Shown: in pieces, positions 26,649-34,767 of the stretch
Layout: each line of letters begins with the position of its first letter
How positions within the stretch are numbered: the first letter of the stretch is position 1
NCBI GenBank assembly: GCA_046546375.1
Contig: JBKGXV010000005.1
Coordinates: 1-64,000, forward strand
DNA: 64,000 nt
Origin: JAEZKC01 sp046546375
Lineage (GTDB): Bacteria; Fibrobacterota; Chitinivibrionia; Chitinivibrionales; Chitinispirillaceae
Direction of reading: 5' to 3'
Made by a program: the position numbers and the translations under genes
The notes under the pieces: generated by a model
Told to the model about the DNA's origin: nothing
Database searches by the model: none
What the model saw: only the letters and a program-made list of their open reading frames with translations

Positions 26649-28334
26649 CTACTCCGCTGTGCGAATCCGCGTAAGCAGAATTCTAGCCTTTTGAGCGAAA
26701 ACGTCAGTTGGGAAGTCCACAAGCAGCTGTTCTACCAAAGAGCTTGCCTGCTTAAGACGACCTTCAATATACAGCGCTTCAGCTTTGATGTAAAGGAATT
26801 CCGGACTGTGCTTTTCAATATTGACCTTATCGAGAATTTGTATGGTTTCCAGAGCTCTTCGCGCTCTCAGAAGTGTTCTCCCCAAACGCACCGCCAACCA
26901 TTCCGTTACCTCATTCGAAAGACCTTCCGAAAAGAGCAGATCAGCACCTTTCTGCAGTTTTCCGATATAAATGTAATACTCGATTTGAGCCCACGTCTTG
27001 AGCGCATGAGCATCTCCCTGCAGTTTCTTTACTCCGAACCTATAATTAAGAACCTCAGATGCTGCATGCCAGGTGGAGGAAAATGCCATAGAGTCAAACA
27101 CTGCTGCAGCTTTAAGAGGCTGTGAAGAGAAAAGAAATGCCCTCCCCTTCCAGAGATTTCTTTCTTTAGAATTTCGGTGACGCATGGAATCCGCAGAAAA
27201 CGAAGTCGCTTTTTTCTTTTCACCGGCAAAAAGATACTGCCGGATGAGCAGAGTGTCTCTGGTAAGCGAAGATGACATGGAATCTATCAAAATGCGGGCG
27301 TTATGAAGATGACCCGTTACCTGGCATAGTGCCGCCGCATCAGCCATCCGCTCCTGAGTTGACAAATCGGCGCGGCCCAGCCAATAGAGAGCTGAATCCT
27401 TCACCCCCAGTTCAAGATAGGACTGATATGCTATAACTGCGGCATTGGAGCGCAACTCTCCTTTATTCAAACGATTATAAGCTAAAAGAGCAGCATTTTG
27501 AGCTAACCGGTAACGCTTGTCAGAAAGATGGTTCATGGCGATTTCGAGCAGCTTTTCTGTCACTGGGGCACCGGGCACATCCAGCTCAACAAGAATCTCC
27601 ACCTGTTTTTCATAGAGCCCCATTTTACCGCACAGATCGGCTAGGTAATTTCTGTAGAGAGCTTTATCGGGAAAACTGCTCTGTGACATGCATCTGCTGA
27701 ACGAATCGAGTGCCGGTGCGATCTTTCGAGGCTCCGCATCTGAAAAAAACTGCCCCATCTGACTGAGAGCCAGATGTACCATGCGGGGTTCACGTACACA
27801 GATAAGACAATATACTGAAGCCGCTTCCTTATATTTCTCCAGTATACTGAGCACCTTGCCCCAGCGTACATATGCGTGGATATCCATAGCCCCCGCCTCA
27901 TGAAGAGCTTCATAAAGCGAATCGGCAACGGGCATCTTGCTGCCCTTACTGTAATCCATCAGCACACTGTAGACCGGCTGATTATTCTGTATCCAGGTAT
28001 TCACCACCATACGCCACAGCTGCGTGTTGTTCACCAGAGTTTCAATCTGAAAGAAACGAAGAAAAAGTTCGGGTGAAAAGCCTTCGTGACGAGTCCTGCG
28101 GACAAGAATCTGGTCCAGTGTTCCCAACTTCTCAGAATCAACTTCCACCAGTCGTTTAATGTAGGTGTAAAAACAACCATCATCAACAGATTCATAATCA
28201 AACTGCTTTAAATGACGATTCTTTTCCTTTTTGCTCATTTCCTTCCATTGCTCGTCTTCCAGACATTGCGCACCAAATGCAGCAGCTGAAAAGAGCAAGG
28301 TAAGCAAAAGAGCAATTTTAATGAACATGAACAT
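26649..28334 (-). CDS. Secreted TPR-like protein paired with Omp85
   Basis: This is a 561-aa protein with a signal peptide (MFMFIKIALLLTLLFSAAAFGA) and then almost entirely helical repeats of TPR or Sel1-like type (about 40-555). Examples are AASVYCLICVREPRMVHLAL and, at the C-terminus, ALYIEGRLKQASSLVEQLL. No enzyme motif is visible. It begins about 20 bases after the Omp85-like gene stop, so the two probably form an outer-membrane pair in the manner of barrel-plus-scaffold systems. It is likely periplasmic. Confidence 0.7.
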   Translation of the reverse strand: MFMFIKIALLLTLLFSAAAFGAQCLEDEQWKEMSKKEKNRHLKQFDYESVDDGCFYTYIKRLVEVDSEKLGTLDQILVRRTRHEGFSPELFLRFFQIETLVNNTQLWRMVVNTWIQNNQPVYSVLMDYSKGSKMPVADSLYEALHEAGAMDIHAYVRWGKVLSILEKYKEAASVYCLICVREPRMVHLALSQMGQFFSDAEPRKIAPALDSFSRCMSQSSFPDKALYRNYLADLCGKMGLYEKQVEILVELDVPGAPVTEKLLEIAMNHLSDKRYRLAQNAALLAYNRLNKGELRSNAAVIAYQSYLELGVKDSALYWLGRADLSTQERMADAAALCQVTGHLHNARILIDSMSSSLTRDTLLIRQYLFAGEKKKATSFSADSMRHRNSKERNLWKGRAFLFSSQPLKAAAVFDSMAFSSTWHAASEVLNYRFGVKKLQGDAHALKTWAQIEYYIYIGKLQKGADLLFSEGLSNEVTEWLAVRLGRTLLRARRALETIQILDKVNIEKHSPEFLYIKAEALYIEGRLKQASSLVEQLLVDFPTDVFAQKARILLTRIRTAE

Positions 28335-28354
28335 CACCAATCATTTATGAAGGT

Positions 28355-30028
28355 TTACAACTCAGTTTTTATGCCCATATGTACCCGTCCGGCACTTTTC
28401 TCATCATGAATATTGCGGGCCCACTCCAGAGTTACCGAACCCATTTTCGAAGGGAAGCGCACCCCCACACCATACCCCAGCATATCTTTGCGATCGGACA
28501 GGGAATATGAACCGGGCTTGTCAAAACCAGTTCCGCCATCCAGTAAAATAAATAGAGATGATTGTTTGTTGAAATAAAGAAGACATTCCAATTGGATATA
28601 GGCTACAGATCGAAAAGAGAATTCATCCTCGGAGTAGCCCCTGACCGATTCATGACCTCCCGTGCGGTAGTTTTCTGCCGGAGAGATATTCTCCTCATCG
28701 GTAAAAAGGTTTTGTGTAACTCCCCGCCCCGCAAAGGCATATCGGGAACCGAAGGGAACATGTATCCCGGCGGTGAGTTCCATTCTATTGCGGGTATAGG
28801 GCTTTTCCCGAACAGCGACTCCGCTTCCCGTTATGATGGAAAGCTCCTTAACCAGAGTCCCGCGGCTGTACGGCTCAGGTATCAATGAAAGAGATAGATC
28901 AGCACCGTAAAATTTGTAAGGTGGACCGAAACTGTCCGGAGGTACGGTTTCAGAACCTCTCAATGTGATACTGCCCCTCCATCGTACTCCGACTTCAGTT
29001 CCCAAACTGGCTTCACCGGACAGATATCCGTACCCTCTGTCTTCCACTTCCAATCCCAATGCTCCTCCTGCAAACAGAGGCATTTCGAAAATCCAAGGTT
29101 TTTCAAAAGAAATTCTGAGCCGCTGGGATGTTTCAGCACCTGTATAATGAATTTTCGCATTCTCACCGGCATGGAAAAGGTTTATCATGGAAAGGTTGAG
29201 TGCCCCCCTCAATACCCCTTCCCTGCCAGCAGATCCGGACTCATAGCCCAATGCGCCCTCCACATCCATACCGCAACGCTCATCCACATAAAAGGGTACG
29301 GCAACTGCTTTCATGGAATCATTCCCCAAAGGTGAGCCATTTATTATAACCGGTGCACCGGCATCGACTTTCGTCACATAAGGACGCAACCGCAGCCTCC
29401 TGAGCGACTCCTCAACGTCACCACCTCTGAACAGATTCCCTTCTTTGAGCAGAATATCTCTTAAAAAAAGCTCCTTTCCACTTTCGCCCCCCTTAATCAC
29501 TGAGGCACTGTTGCAGACTTTTACGTCCGGTTCAATACGGAACACGACCCGAAGCATATCCGCACTGTCTGAAGGCTCAATGAAGGTTACGATTCTGCTG
29601 AAGGGATAGCCCTGATCTGCAAGCGAACGGGAAAGCTGATATACCGTTATACTTATTTCTCCTGCATCGTAGAAGCGCGGAAAGGTGGGAAACTCAATAT
29701 TATCAAACGAAACGGAGGAAGGTGTTCCTTTTATGGAAAAGTTCTTTATTCGAACCCGCTGGCCAGGAACAATCAAAAGAGTGTCCTGAACCCTTTTGAT
29801 TTTATGGCGATGATATCCCAGGGAATCAAGAATGTTACAAACAGTCTGGCTATCCTGAGAAGATAGATTCTTCAGCGACTTGAATGCACTGTAATATCGA
29901 CGCCCTTTTTCCAGTCCCGTAATCTCACCCTGGGATGATATTCGAACCGTTGTCGCAGAAACGATGGAAAGAAAGGAAAGCAGAAAAAGCGCGGAACGGA
30001 TATTACGGAAAAGCGGTAATAACTGCAT
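28355..30028 (-). CDS. Omp85-superfamily outer-membrane protein (BamA/TamA-like)
   Basis: This 557-aa protein has a signal peptide (LFLLSFLSIVSA), a periplasmic part (about 30-250) with one or two POTRA-like units (RVRIKNFSIKG, then FLRDILLKEGNLFRGGDVEESLRRL) and a 16-strand-type barrel from about 255. The diagnostic ESVRGYSEDEF motif (VRGY) lies near 460, matching the lid loop of Omp85 proteins. It is far shorter than BamA and lacks five POTRAs, so it is a TamA-, TpsB- or lineage-specific barrel rather than the main BAM. It is followed by the secreted TPR gene, a plausible partner. The substrate is unknown. Confidence 0.82.
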   Translation of the reverse strand: MQLLPLFRNIRSALFLLSFLSIVSATTVRISSQGEITGLEKGRRYYSAFKSLKNLSSQDSQTVCNILDSLGYHRHKIKRVQDTLLIVPGQRVRIKNFSIKGTPSSVSFDNIEFPTFPRFYDAGEISITVYQLSRSLADQGYPFSRIVTFIEPSDSADMLRVVFRIEPDVKVCNSASVIKGGESGKELFLRDILLKEGNLFRGGDVEESLRRLRLRPYVTKVDAGAPVIINGSPLGNDSMKAVAVPFYVDERCGMDVEGALGYESGSAGREGVLRGALNLSMINLFHAGENAKIHYTGAETSQRLRISFEKPWIFEMPLFAGGALGLEVEDRGYGYLSGEASLGTEVGVRWRGSITLRGSETVPPDSFGPPYKFYGADLSLSLIPEPYSRGTLVKELSIITGSGVAVREKPYTRNRMELTAGIHVPFGSRYAFAGRGVTQNLFTDEENISPAENYRTGGHESVRGYSEDEFSFRSVAYIQLECLLYFNKQSSLFILLDGGTGFDKPGSYSLSDRKDMLGYGVGVRFPSKMGSVTLEWARNIHDEKSAGRVHMGIKTEL

Positions 30029-30148
30029 TGTCTGACTTCCGAATCAGAAATAGCGCTTGGATAATACTGAAGCAGAAAACAAGAGCGCCAGAAGCCGATT
30101 CTCCCCCTGACGCTACTATATTTGCTGACAACAACCTCAATGGTACGA

Positions 30149-30547
30149 TCAGAGCCCCTGACGTTTGCGGCGCTCCATGATCTCCTTGCCCTTGACCGAA
30201 TATTTGGCCACAGGAACCTCTTCCAACCGTTCAACACTGATCAGCTCACCGGTAACTTTGCAAATTCCGTAAGTCCCCTCTTCGATTCTCTGAAGCGCAT
30301 CATCTATCTGCTCAAGATATTTCTGCTGCCTTTCAGCCAACCCCATCGAGAATTCGCGACCGTAGGAGAGAGAGGCTACATCGCCCAGATGATAACTGTA
30401 GCGGGAGTTTTCACCGGCGGAATCCGAGATGGACTGTTTGAGATTGCTCTGCTGCAACTCCCCTACCTCCTCCAGAACCTTCTGTCTTTCAGCCTGGAGT
30501 TTATCCTTGAAGTACTCAAGCTGTTTCTTGGTTAGTTTCTTAGACAT
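30149..30547 (-). CDS. DksA/TraR-family protein lacking the zinc-finger cysteines
   Basis: This 132-aa protein has the helical coiled-coil part (about 5-90) and C-terminal globular region of DksA, which binds the RNA polymerase secondary channel. Its zinc finger is degenerate: Cys96 in TYGICKVTGE is kept but the other three expected cysteines are Thr, Ser and Gly, a form known in Bacteroidetes-like relatives. GGAGG lies seven bases before the ATG at 30547. The coiled-coil tip, NSRYSYHLGDVASL, is not the E. coli Asp-Ala pair, so ppGpp synergy is uncertain. It may regulate rRNA or stress genes without zinc. Confidence 0.85.
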   Translation of the reverse strand: MSKKLTKKQLEYFKDKLQAERQKVLEEVGELQQSNLKQSISDSAGENSRYSYHLGDVASLSYGREFSMGLAERQQKYLEQIDDALQRIEEGTYGICKVTGELISVERLEEVPVAKYSVKGKEIMERRKRQGL

Positions 30548-30931
30548 TTCTGATCCTCCATTCAACTCTCCGAGACAAATGTCGCGAAGTTGATTTTCCC
30601 GGTTAACAGGTGAAATGTGACTGACGAGTATAAAGCGGCCGGAAAAAACGATTTTCGACTGCTGTGAAACCAGACAAACTTTGGAAGGTGTTCAATATAG
30701 ATTCCGCCCGGAACACCTTTCAACAATTTCATAAATAAATAAATACCATAAGTTTCGCCATTTTACAAGACCCAATTTTCAAAGCTCGAACTCCCTTGTG
30801 CTTATTTTGCCGTTTATCCTCACTGTGCCCTGATCTATTTTTATAAATTACATTCTTTGTTTTTTCACCCTCGGGACCAGTTCGGAAACGACCGGATATC
30901 TCCCCTCTTCAAATTATGGAGTTACCACTTT
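30548..30931. other. Leader region between dksA-like gene and thiC
   Basis: This 384-base divergent gap contains an inverted repeat at 30685-30719 and an AT-rich stretch at 30722-30760. No TPP riboswitch pairing (CTGAGA plus the conserved ACC-TGATCTGGATAA core) is visible; a CCCTGATCTA near 30828 is too weak to count. A possible ribosome binding site GGAG lies near 30918. Confidence 0.5.
30685..30719. repeat. 9-bp inverted repeat upstream of thiC
   Basis: AAGGTGTTC (30685-30693) and GAACACCTT (30711-30719) are perfect complements with a 17-base loop. No T-run follows on the plus strand, so it is not a standard terminator. It could be an operator or a leader structure for thiC, or for the divergent dksA-like gene; no ligand is evident. 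Confidence 0.4.
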
Positions 30932-32206
30932 ATGACAAGGGTTGAACACGCCAAAGCCGGCACTGTCACTGACGAAATGCGCACCGCCGCCGCTCAGGAA
31001 AACCTCACTCCCGAGCAGATACGCCAGGGTGTGGCCGATGGAACCATAGCGCTTATAAAAAACCGCCTCAGAACCATTGATCCACTTCCGATCGGTACTA
31101 ATACACGGATCAAAATCAATGCCAACATCGGCACCTCCTCCTCCAAAAGCGACGTCAACGAAGAATTAAACAAAATGAAAGTGGCAGTCAGACACGGTGC
31201 CGACGCCATCATGGACCTCTCCACCGCAGGAGACCTCACTGAAATCCGCTCGGCACTTCTCAAAGAGTGCCCCAAAGTGATCGGAACAGTCCCCCTCTAC
31301 GAAATGGCCATTCTGGCCCGGAAAAAGCAGAAATCAGTGCTCGATCTCACCGCAGACGAAATGTTCGACCTGATTGAACAGCACTGCCGCCAGGGCGTGG
31401 ATTTCCTCACCCTCCACTGCGGCGTCACCCGCCAGTCCGTATCCCGTTTTAAGGAAGTGAAACGCCTGGCCGGGGCAACAAGCCGGGGCGGAACAATCAT
31501 AATGGAATGGATTCATCACAACAATAAAGAAAATCCTCTTTATGAACAGTACGACCGCCTGTTGGAAATCTGTGCCGAATACGATGTGGCGGTCAGCCTC
31601 GGAGACGGCTTCAGACCCGGAGCACTTTATGATGCAAGCGACCGGGTGCAGATAGAGGAACTCATCATTCTGGGAGATCTGGTAAAAAGAGCCCGGACGA
31701 AAAACGTGGGAGTCTTTGTGGAGGGCCCCGGACACGTTCCACTCGATCAGGTCAAAACCAATATCCAGATCCAGAAAACCCTGTGCAACGGCGCACCTTT
31801 CTATGTTCTGGGCCCCCTGGTCACGGATGTCTCTCCCGGCTACGACCATATCGCCGGGGCAATCGGAGGAGCCGTTGCGGGTATGGCCGGAGCGGATTTT
31901 CTCTGCTACCTGACCCCTGCCGAACATCTGCGTCTTCCCTCACTGGAGGATGTGCGCGAAGGCGTGATCGCCTCACGTATCGCCGCACACGCAGCGGATG
32001 TGGCACGAGGTCTTCCGGGAGCGGTGCAGTGGGATCACGAAATCTCCAGAGCCAAAATAGATCTGAACTGGAGCAAAATGATCTCCCTCTGTGTTGATCC
32101 GGACAAGGCCAAGGCCTACCGGGAATCACTGCCCCCCACAGATCAGGAATTGTGCAGCATGTGTGGTGAATTCTGCGCCATAAAAAGATCAAAATCAGTC
32201 AAGTAA
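30932..32206 (+). CDS. thiC: Phosphomethylpyrimidine synthase
   Basis: This 424-aa radical-SAM enzyme rearranges aminoimidazole ribotide into HMP phosphate for thiamine. The C-terminal cluster motif CSMCGEFCAIK (CxxCx4C) is intact. Other landmarks are MDLSTAGDL, EGPGHVPLDQ and VTDVSPGYDHIAGAIGG. It is the shorter class without the long proteobacterial N-terminal extension. The ATG at 30932 (MTRVEHAKAG) has GGAG about ten bases upstream; an in-frame ATG-less extension to 30857 is unlikely. It ends in a strong terminator at 32226. Confidence 0.96.
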   Translation: MTRVEHAKAGTVTDEMRTAAAQENLTPEQIRQGVADGTIALIKNRLRTIDPLPIGTNTRIKINANIGTSSSKSDVNEELNKMKVAVRHGADAIMDLSTAGDLTEIRSALLKECPKVIGTVPLYEMAILARKKQKSVLDLTADEMFDLIEQHCRQGVDFLTLHCGVTRQSVSRFKEVKRLAGATSRGGTIIMEWIHHNNKENPLYEQYDRLLEICAEYDVAVSLGDGFRPGALYDASDRVQIEELIILGDLVKRARTKNVGVFVEGPGHVPLDQVKTNIQIQKTLCNGAPFYVLGPLVTDVSPGYDHIAGAIGGAVAGMAGADFLCYLTPAEHLRLPSLEDVREGVIASRIAAHAADVARGLPGAVQWDHEISRAKIDLNWSKMISLCVDPDKAKAYRESLPPTDQELCSMCGEFCAIKRSKSVK

Positions 32207-32225
32207 TGTGATTTCATAATAATCC

Positions 32226-32261
32226 GGCCGACAACACCCCTTCGGGAGTGTCGGCCTTTTT
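32226..32261 (+). terminator. Rho-independent terminator of thiC
   Basis: GGCCGACA (32226-32233) pairs with TGTCGGCC (32249-32256), closed by a CCC-TTC-GGG tetraloop-like apex, followed by TTTTT. This is a classic intrinsic terminator about 20 bases after the thiC stop and just before the ribosome binding site of prmA. Confidence 0.9.
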
Positions 32262-32282
32262 CATTTTAGGAAAAGAGATATC

Positions 32283-33122
32283 ATGCCAGCCTATTGCCTT
32301 TATATCACCATCACCGAAGAACAGCGAGAAATGGCCAACGCCATAGGATACGGCCATGGTATGAACGGATGTGTCGAAAATCAGAACCATCAGGGTGTGG
32401 AGCTGGGCATTTACTTTGCCCAGGAGGCGGATGCCCGCGCTGCCCGGGAATCCTTCAAATCCATACTGTCACTGAACTCCCGGATAGAATTCATCGAAGA
32501 CCAGGACTGGAACGCAAAATGGCGTGAATCCATGGAGCCGGCACAAATCGCTCCGAGTGTATGGGTATCACCACAGTGGCTTGAACCCCCTGAAGAAAAC
32601 CGCAGCATCTGGATCAAAATCGAGCCCAAAATGGCATTCGGCACGGGACACCACGAAACCACCCGCCTTGCGGCGCGGGAGCTGTTCGCTCAGAAAGAGC
32701 ACCTGTACGGAAAACGGCTGCTGGACATCGGTACCGGATCGGGGGTTCTGTGCTTTATCGCAGATCACATGGGAAGCAGTTTCTCTCTGGGAGTGGAGAT
32801 CGATCAGGATTGCAGAGAGAACCTGGTCGAAAACAAAACCGACAACCCCCCGTCGGGCAGGGTGGATTTTATCATCGGTACGCTGAATTCACTTAAAACC
32901 GAAGCTCTCTTCGATACTGTAGTAATGAACATGCTTTCCACCGAATCCGAACCGCTTCTGGACCAGATTTCCCTTATTCTAAGAGAGGGAGGAATGCTTA
33001 TCTGGTCGGGCATTCTGGTCAGCGAAAAGGAGGAGGTGATCTTGAAAGCGAATAAGTTTGGACTGAAACTTGCAGGTGATCACACTGAAAACGAGTGGTG
33101 GAGCGGCAGGTTTGAGAAATAG
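32283..33122 (+). CDS. prmA: Ribosomal protein L11 methyltransferase
   Basis: This 279-aa SAM-dependent methyltransferase trimethylates ribosomal protein L11. The PrmA signature IEPKMAFGTGHHETT precedes the SAM motif LLDIGTGSGVL; MNMLSTE stands in place of the usual ANI motif. The N-terminal part around DWNAKWRESMEP matches the L11-recognition side. AGGAAAAGAG lies before the ATG. It is separated from thiC by a terminator, so it needs its own promoter or read-through. Confidence 0.88.
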   Translation: MPAYCLYITITEEQREMANAIGYGHGMNGCVENQNHQGVELGIYFAQEADARAARESFKSILSLNSRIEFIEDQDWNAKWRESMEPAQIAPSVWVSPQWLEPPEENRSIWIKIEPKMAFGTGHHETTRLAARELFAQKEHLYGKRLLDIGTGSGVLCFIADHMGSSFSLGVEIDQDCRENLVENKTDNPPSGRVDFIIGTLNSLKTEALFDTVVMNMLSTESEPLLDQISLILREGGMLIWSGILVSEKEEVILKANKFGLKLAGDHTENEWWSGRFEK

Positions 33123-33131
33123 AGACGTGAA

Positions 33132-33155
33132 GTCCCGACAGAAAAACTTCGGGAC
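33132..33155. repeat. GTCCCGA/TCGGGAC hairpin after prmA
   Basis: GTCCCGA (33132-33138) and TCGGGAC (33149-33155) form a 7-bp stem around a ten-base loop just after the prmA stop. There is no T-run afterwards, so it is not a canonical terminator; it may protect the 3' end or be chance. The rest of the 211-base gap before the PRPP synthase gene holds only CTCCCTTCGGGGGA-type dyads near 33250. Confidence 0.4.
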
Positions 33156-33333
33156 GGAGGACTGGCAGAAAGCGCAGAGCACGGAATGAAACGCCGAGCA
33201 ACAAGTGCTCAGTATAAATGAAAAAGGATTGCCATCCGTTCGCCTCCCTTCGGGGGATTCAGGGCATACATAAAAGTCTCGGCAGTCCTTTTCCTGAAAT
33301 CGAAAATCTGATAATCTAAAAACGGCTGTCACT

Positions 33334-34437
33334 ATGATCCGACACGAAAGCTTTGTCACTCCCGAAGATTCCGGCAGACCCCAAAAAAAGCATCTTGCAG
33401 GTCCCAACGGCTGGCTGCTTTTCGTCGCCTGCAATTCAGGAATCCAGCTTGCCCGGAAGGTGAAAACCGAATACGAGGGGATGCTCAGGGAGCACAAAAG
33501 TGAACTTAAGCAGATCCCCCTGCTTGGAACCGAAGACAATCCGCTCACCACCGTGTTCGCAGACCAGGAAACCTGCCCCAGACTCCATGAGCATGTGGCG
33601 GGTTCCAATGCCTTCGTGTTCCAGAGCGTGCATGAGAAAATCAGTTCTTTCAGTGTGAACGAAAACATCCAGCAGCTGCTGCAGGTAGTACGCACCCTCA
33701 GGGCTCACCGGGCACGCAGCATCACCGTGGTGACCCCCTACTCCCCCTACTCCCGTCAGGACAAGCCCACATTCATGACCCGGGAGGCGACTCTTGCCAG
33801 CCTGTTTGCGGATCAGCTCAAAGTGGCCGGAGCTCACGCGCACCTCACCTATCACCCCCATACGCTATCCCTTTACGGGTTTTATGAACCGGAGATGATG
33901 CTCGTTGCACTCAGCGGACTCGATCTGGCAGTGGACCTTTTCTCCCGTTTCAAAGGAAGAGACGATGTGATCGCGGTATCAACCGATGCGGGCGGAACCA
34001 AGTTCACCATGCACTACTCCGATACCATGGATATCCCCTACGCCATCGCCAACAAATACCGCCCCGGTACAGACAAAGCCAATTTCCTTGGTATCATAGG
34101 TGATCTCAGTGGTAAATCGACTGCGATCATAACCGATGATGAAACAGTAACTGCATCGTCTCTTATAAATGCGATATGTTCACTCAATTCCAGCTACGGG
34201 GTGAAGGACATCTATGCGGTGATAAGTCACAACAAACTTAAGGAGGAGTATATACCCGCGCTGGTGGAGGCGCATGAAAAACACGGCCTCAAGGAGCTTC
34301 ACACCACAGACTCCATAGCTCAAAGTGAAGCGGTACTGAATCTTGAATTTCTGAAAGTGCACTCGCTGGCAAAACTTTTCGCTGCTACGATCAACAGACT
34401 GCACTATAATCAGTCCATAAGCGCCATCTTCCAGTAA
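33334..34437 (+). CDS. Divergent ribose-phosphate pyrophosphokinase
   Basis: This 367-aa protein has the PRPP synthase two-domain fold, with PYSPYSRQDK at about 130-139 (the canonical form is PYFxYARQD) and REATLASLFADQL in the ATP/ribose region. The usual DxHA motif is replaced by HPHTLSLYGFY. The PRPP loop, normally DDxxDTxGT, reads TDDETVTASSL, losing the second acidic residue and the Thr-Gly-Gly-Thr part. An N-terminal extension of about 30 residues is present. Activity cannot be assumed; it may be a lineage-specific PRPP synthase or a regulatory homologue. No good ribosome binding site is visible and no other prs is in the window. Confidence 0.75.
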   Translation: MIRHESFVTPEDSGRPQKKHLAGPNGWLLFVACNSGIQLARKVKTEYEGMLREHKSELKQIPLLGTEDNPLTTVFADQETCPRLHEHVAGSNAFVFQSVHEKISSFSVNENIQQLLQVVRTLRAHRARSITVVTPYSPYSRQDKPTFMTREATLASLFADQLKVAGAHAHLTYHPHTLSLYGFYEPEMMLVALSGLDLAVDLFSRFKGRDDVIAVSTDAGGTKFTMHYSDTMDIPYAIANKYRPGTDKANFLGIIGDLSGKSTAIITDDETVTASSLINAICSLNSSYGVKDIYAVISHNKLKEEYIPALVEAHEKHGLKELHTTDSIAQSEAVLNLEFLKVHSLAKLFAATINRLHYNQSISAIFQ

Positions 34438-34767
34438 TCCTTGCGTTAGATCAATTCCTGTATCCAAAAACGAGTGTGTAGATCACCTCCGTAACATCCC
34501 CCGGGTTCCCAAACGCATCGGCACTCACTTATTCATTTGAATACAGCAGAAAAAACAACCGCTCATATCTGTTTTTTCCAAAATACACCCCGCTCTGCGG
34601 ACAAGCACATGACTTACCTAAACAGTCACCCTCAAACAGCTGTTTAATTGCAATTAACCCTCCTTATTGGTGGCGAAAAATCAGTCATTAAGCTATAATT
34701 ATCAGCTCTGAGAGAGAAAAATATAATTTTTTCGATTCTGCATACTCCTCCAAAAGAGGCATTGAGA
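34438..34767. other. Upstream region of the hybrid kinase
   Basis: This 330-base gap holds a TATAAT at 34694-34699, about 70 bases before the kinase ATG, and a short palindrome AATTGCAATT near 34648. No gene or terminator is evident. Confidence 0.4.
34694..34699 (+). promoter_or_regulatory. Candidate -10 element (TATAAT) of the hybrid kinase
   Basis: A perfect TATAAT lies about 70 bases upstream of the ATG at 34768. I could not find a well-spaced -35 box; the nearest TTGGTG leaves a spacing of 21 bases. The call rests on the -10 alone. Confidence 0.25.

Noticed and set aside
30820..30860. Possible TPP riboswitch before thiC
   Set aside because: Only a fragment, CCCTGATCTA, resembles the THI element; the paired helices and the CTGAGA loop are missing.
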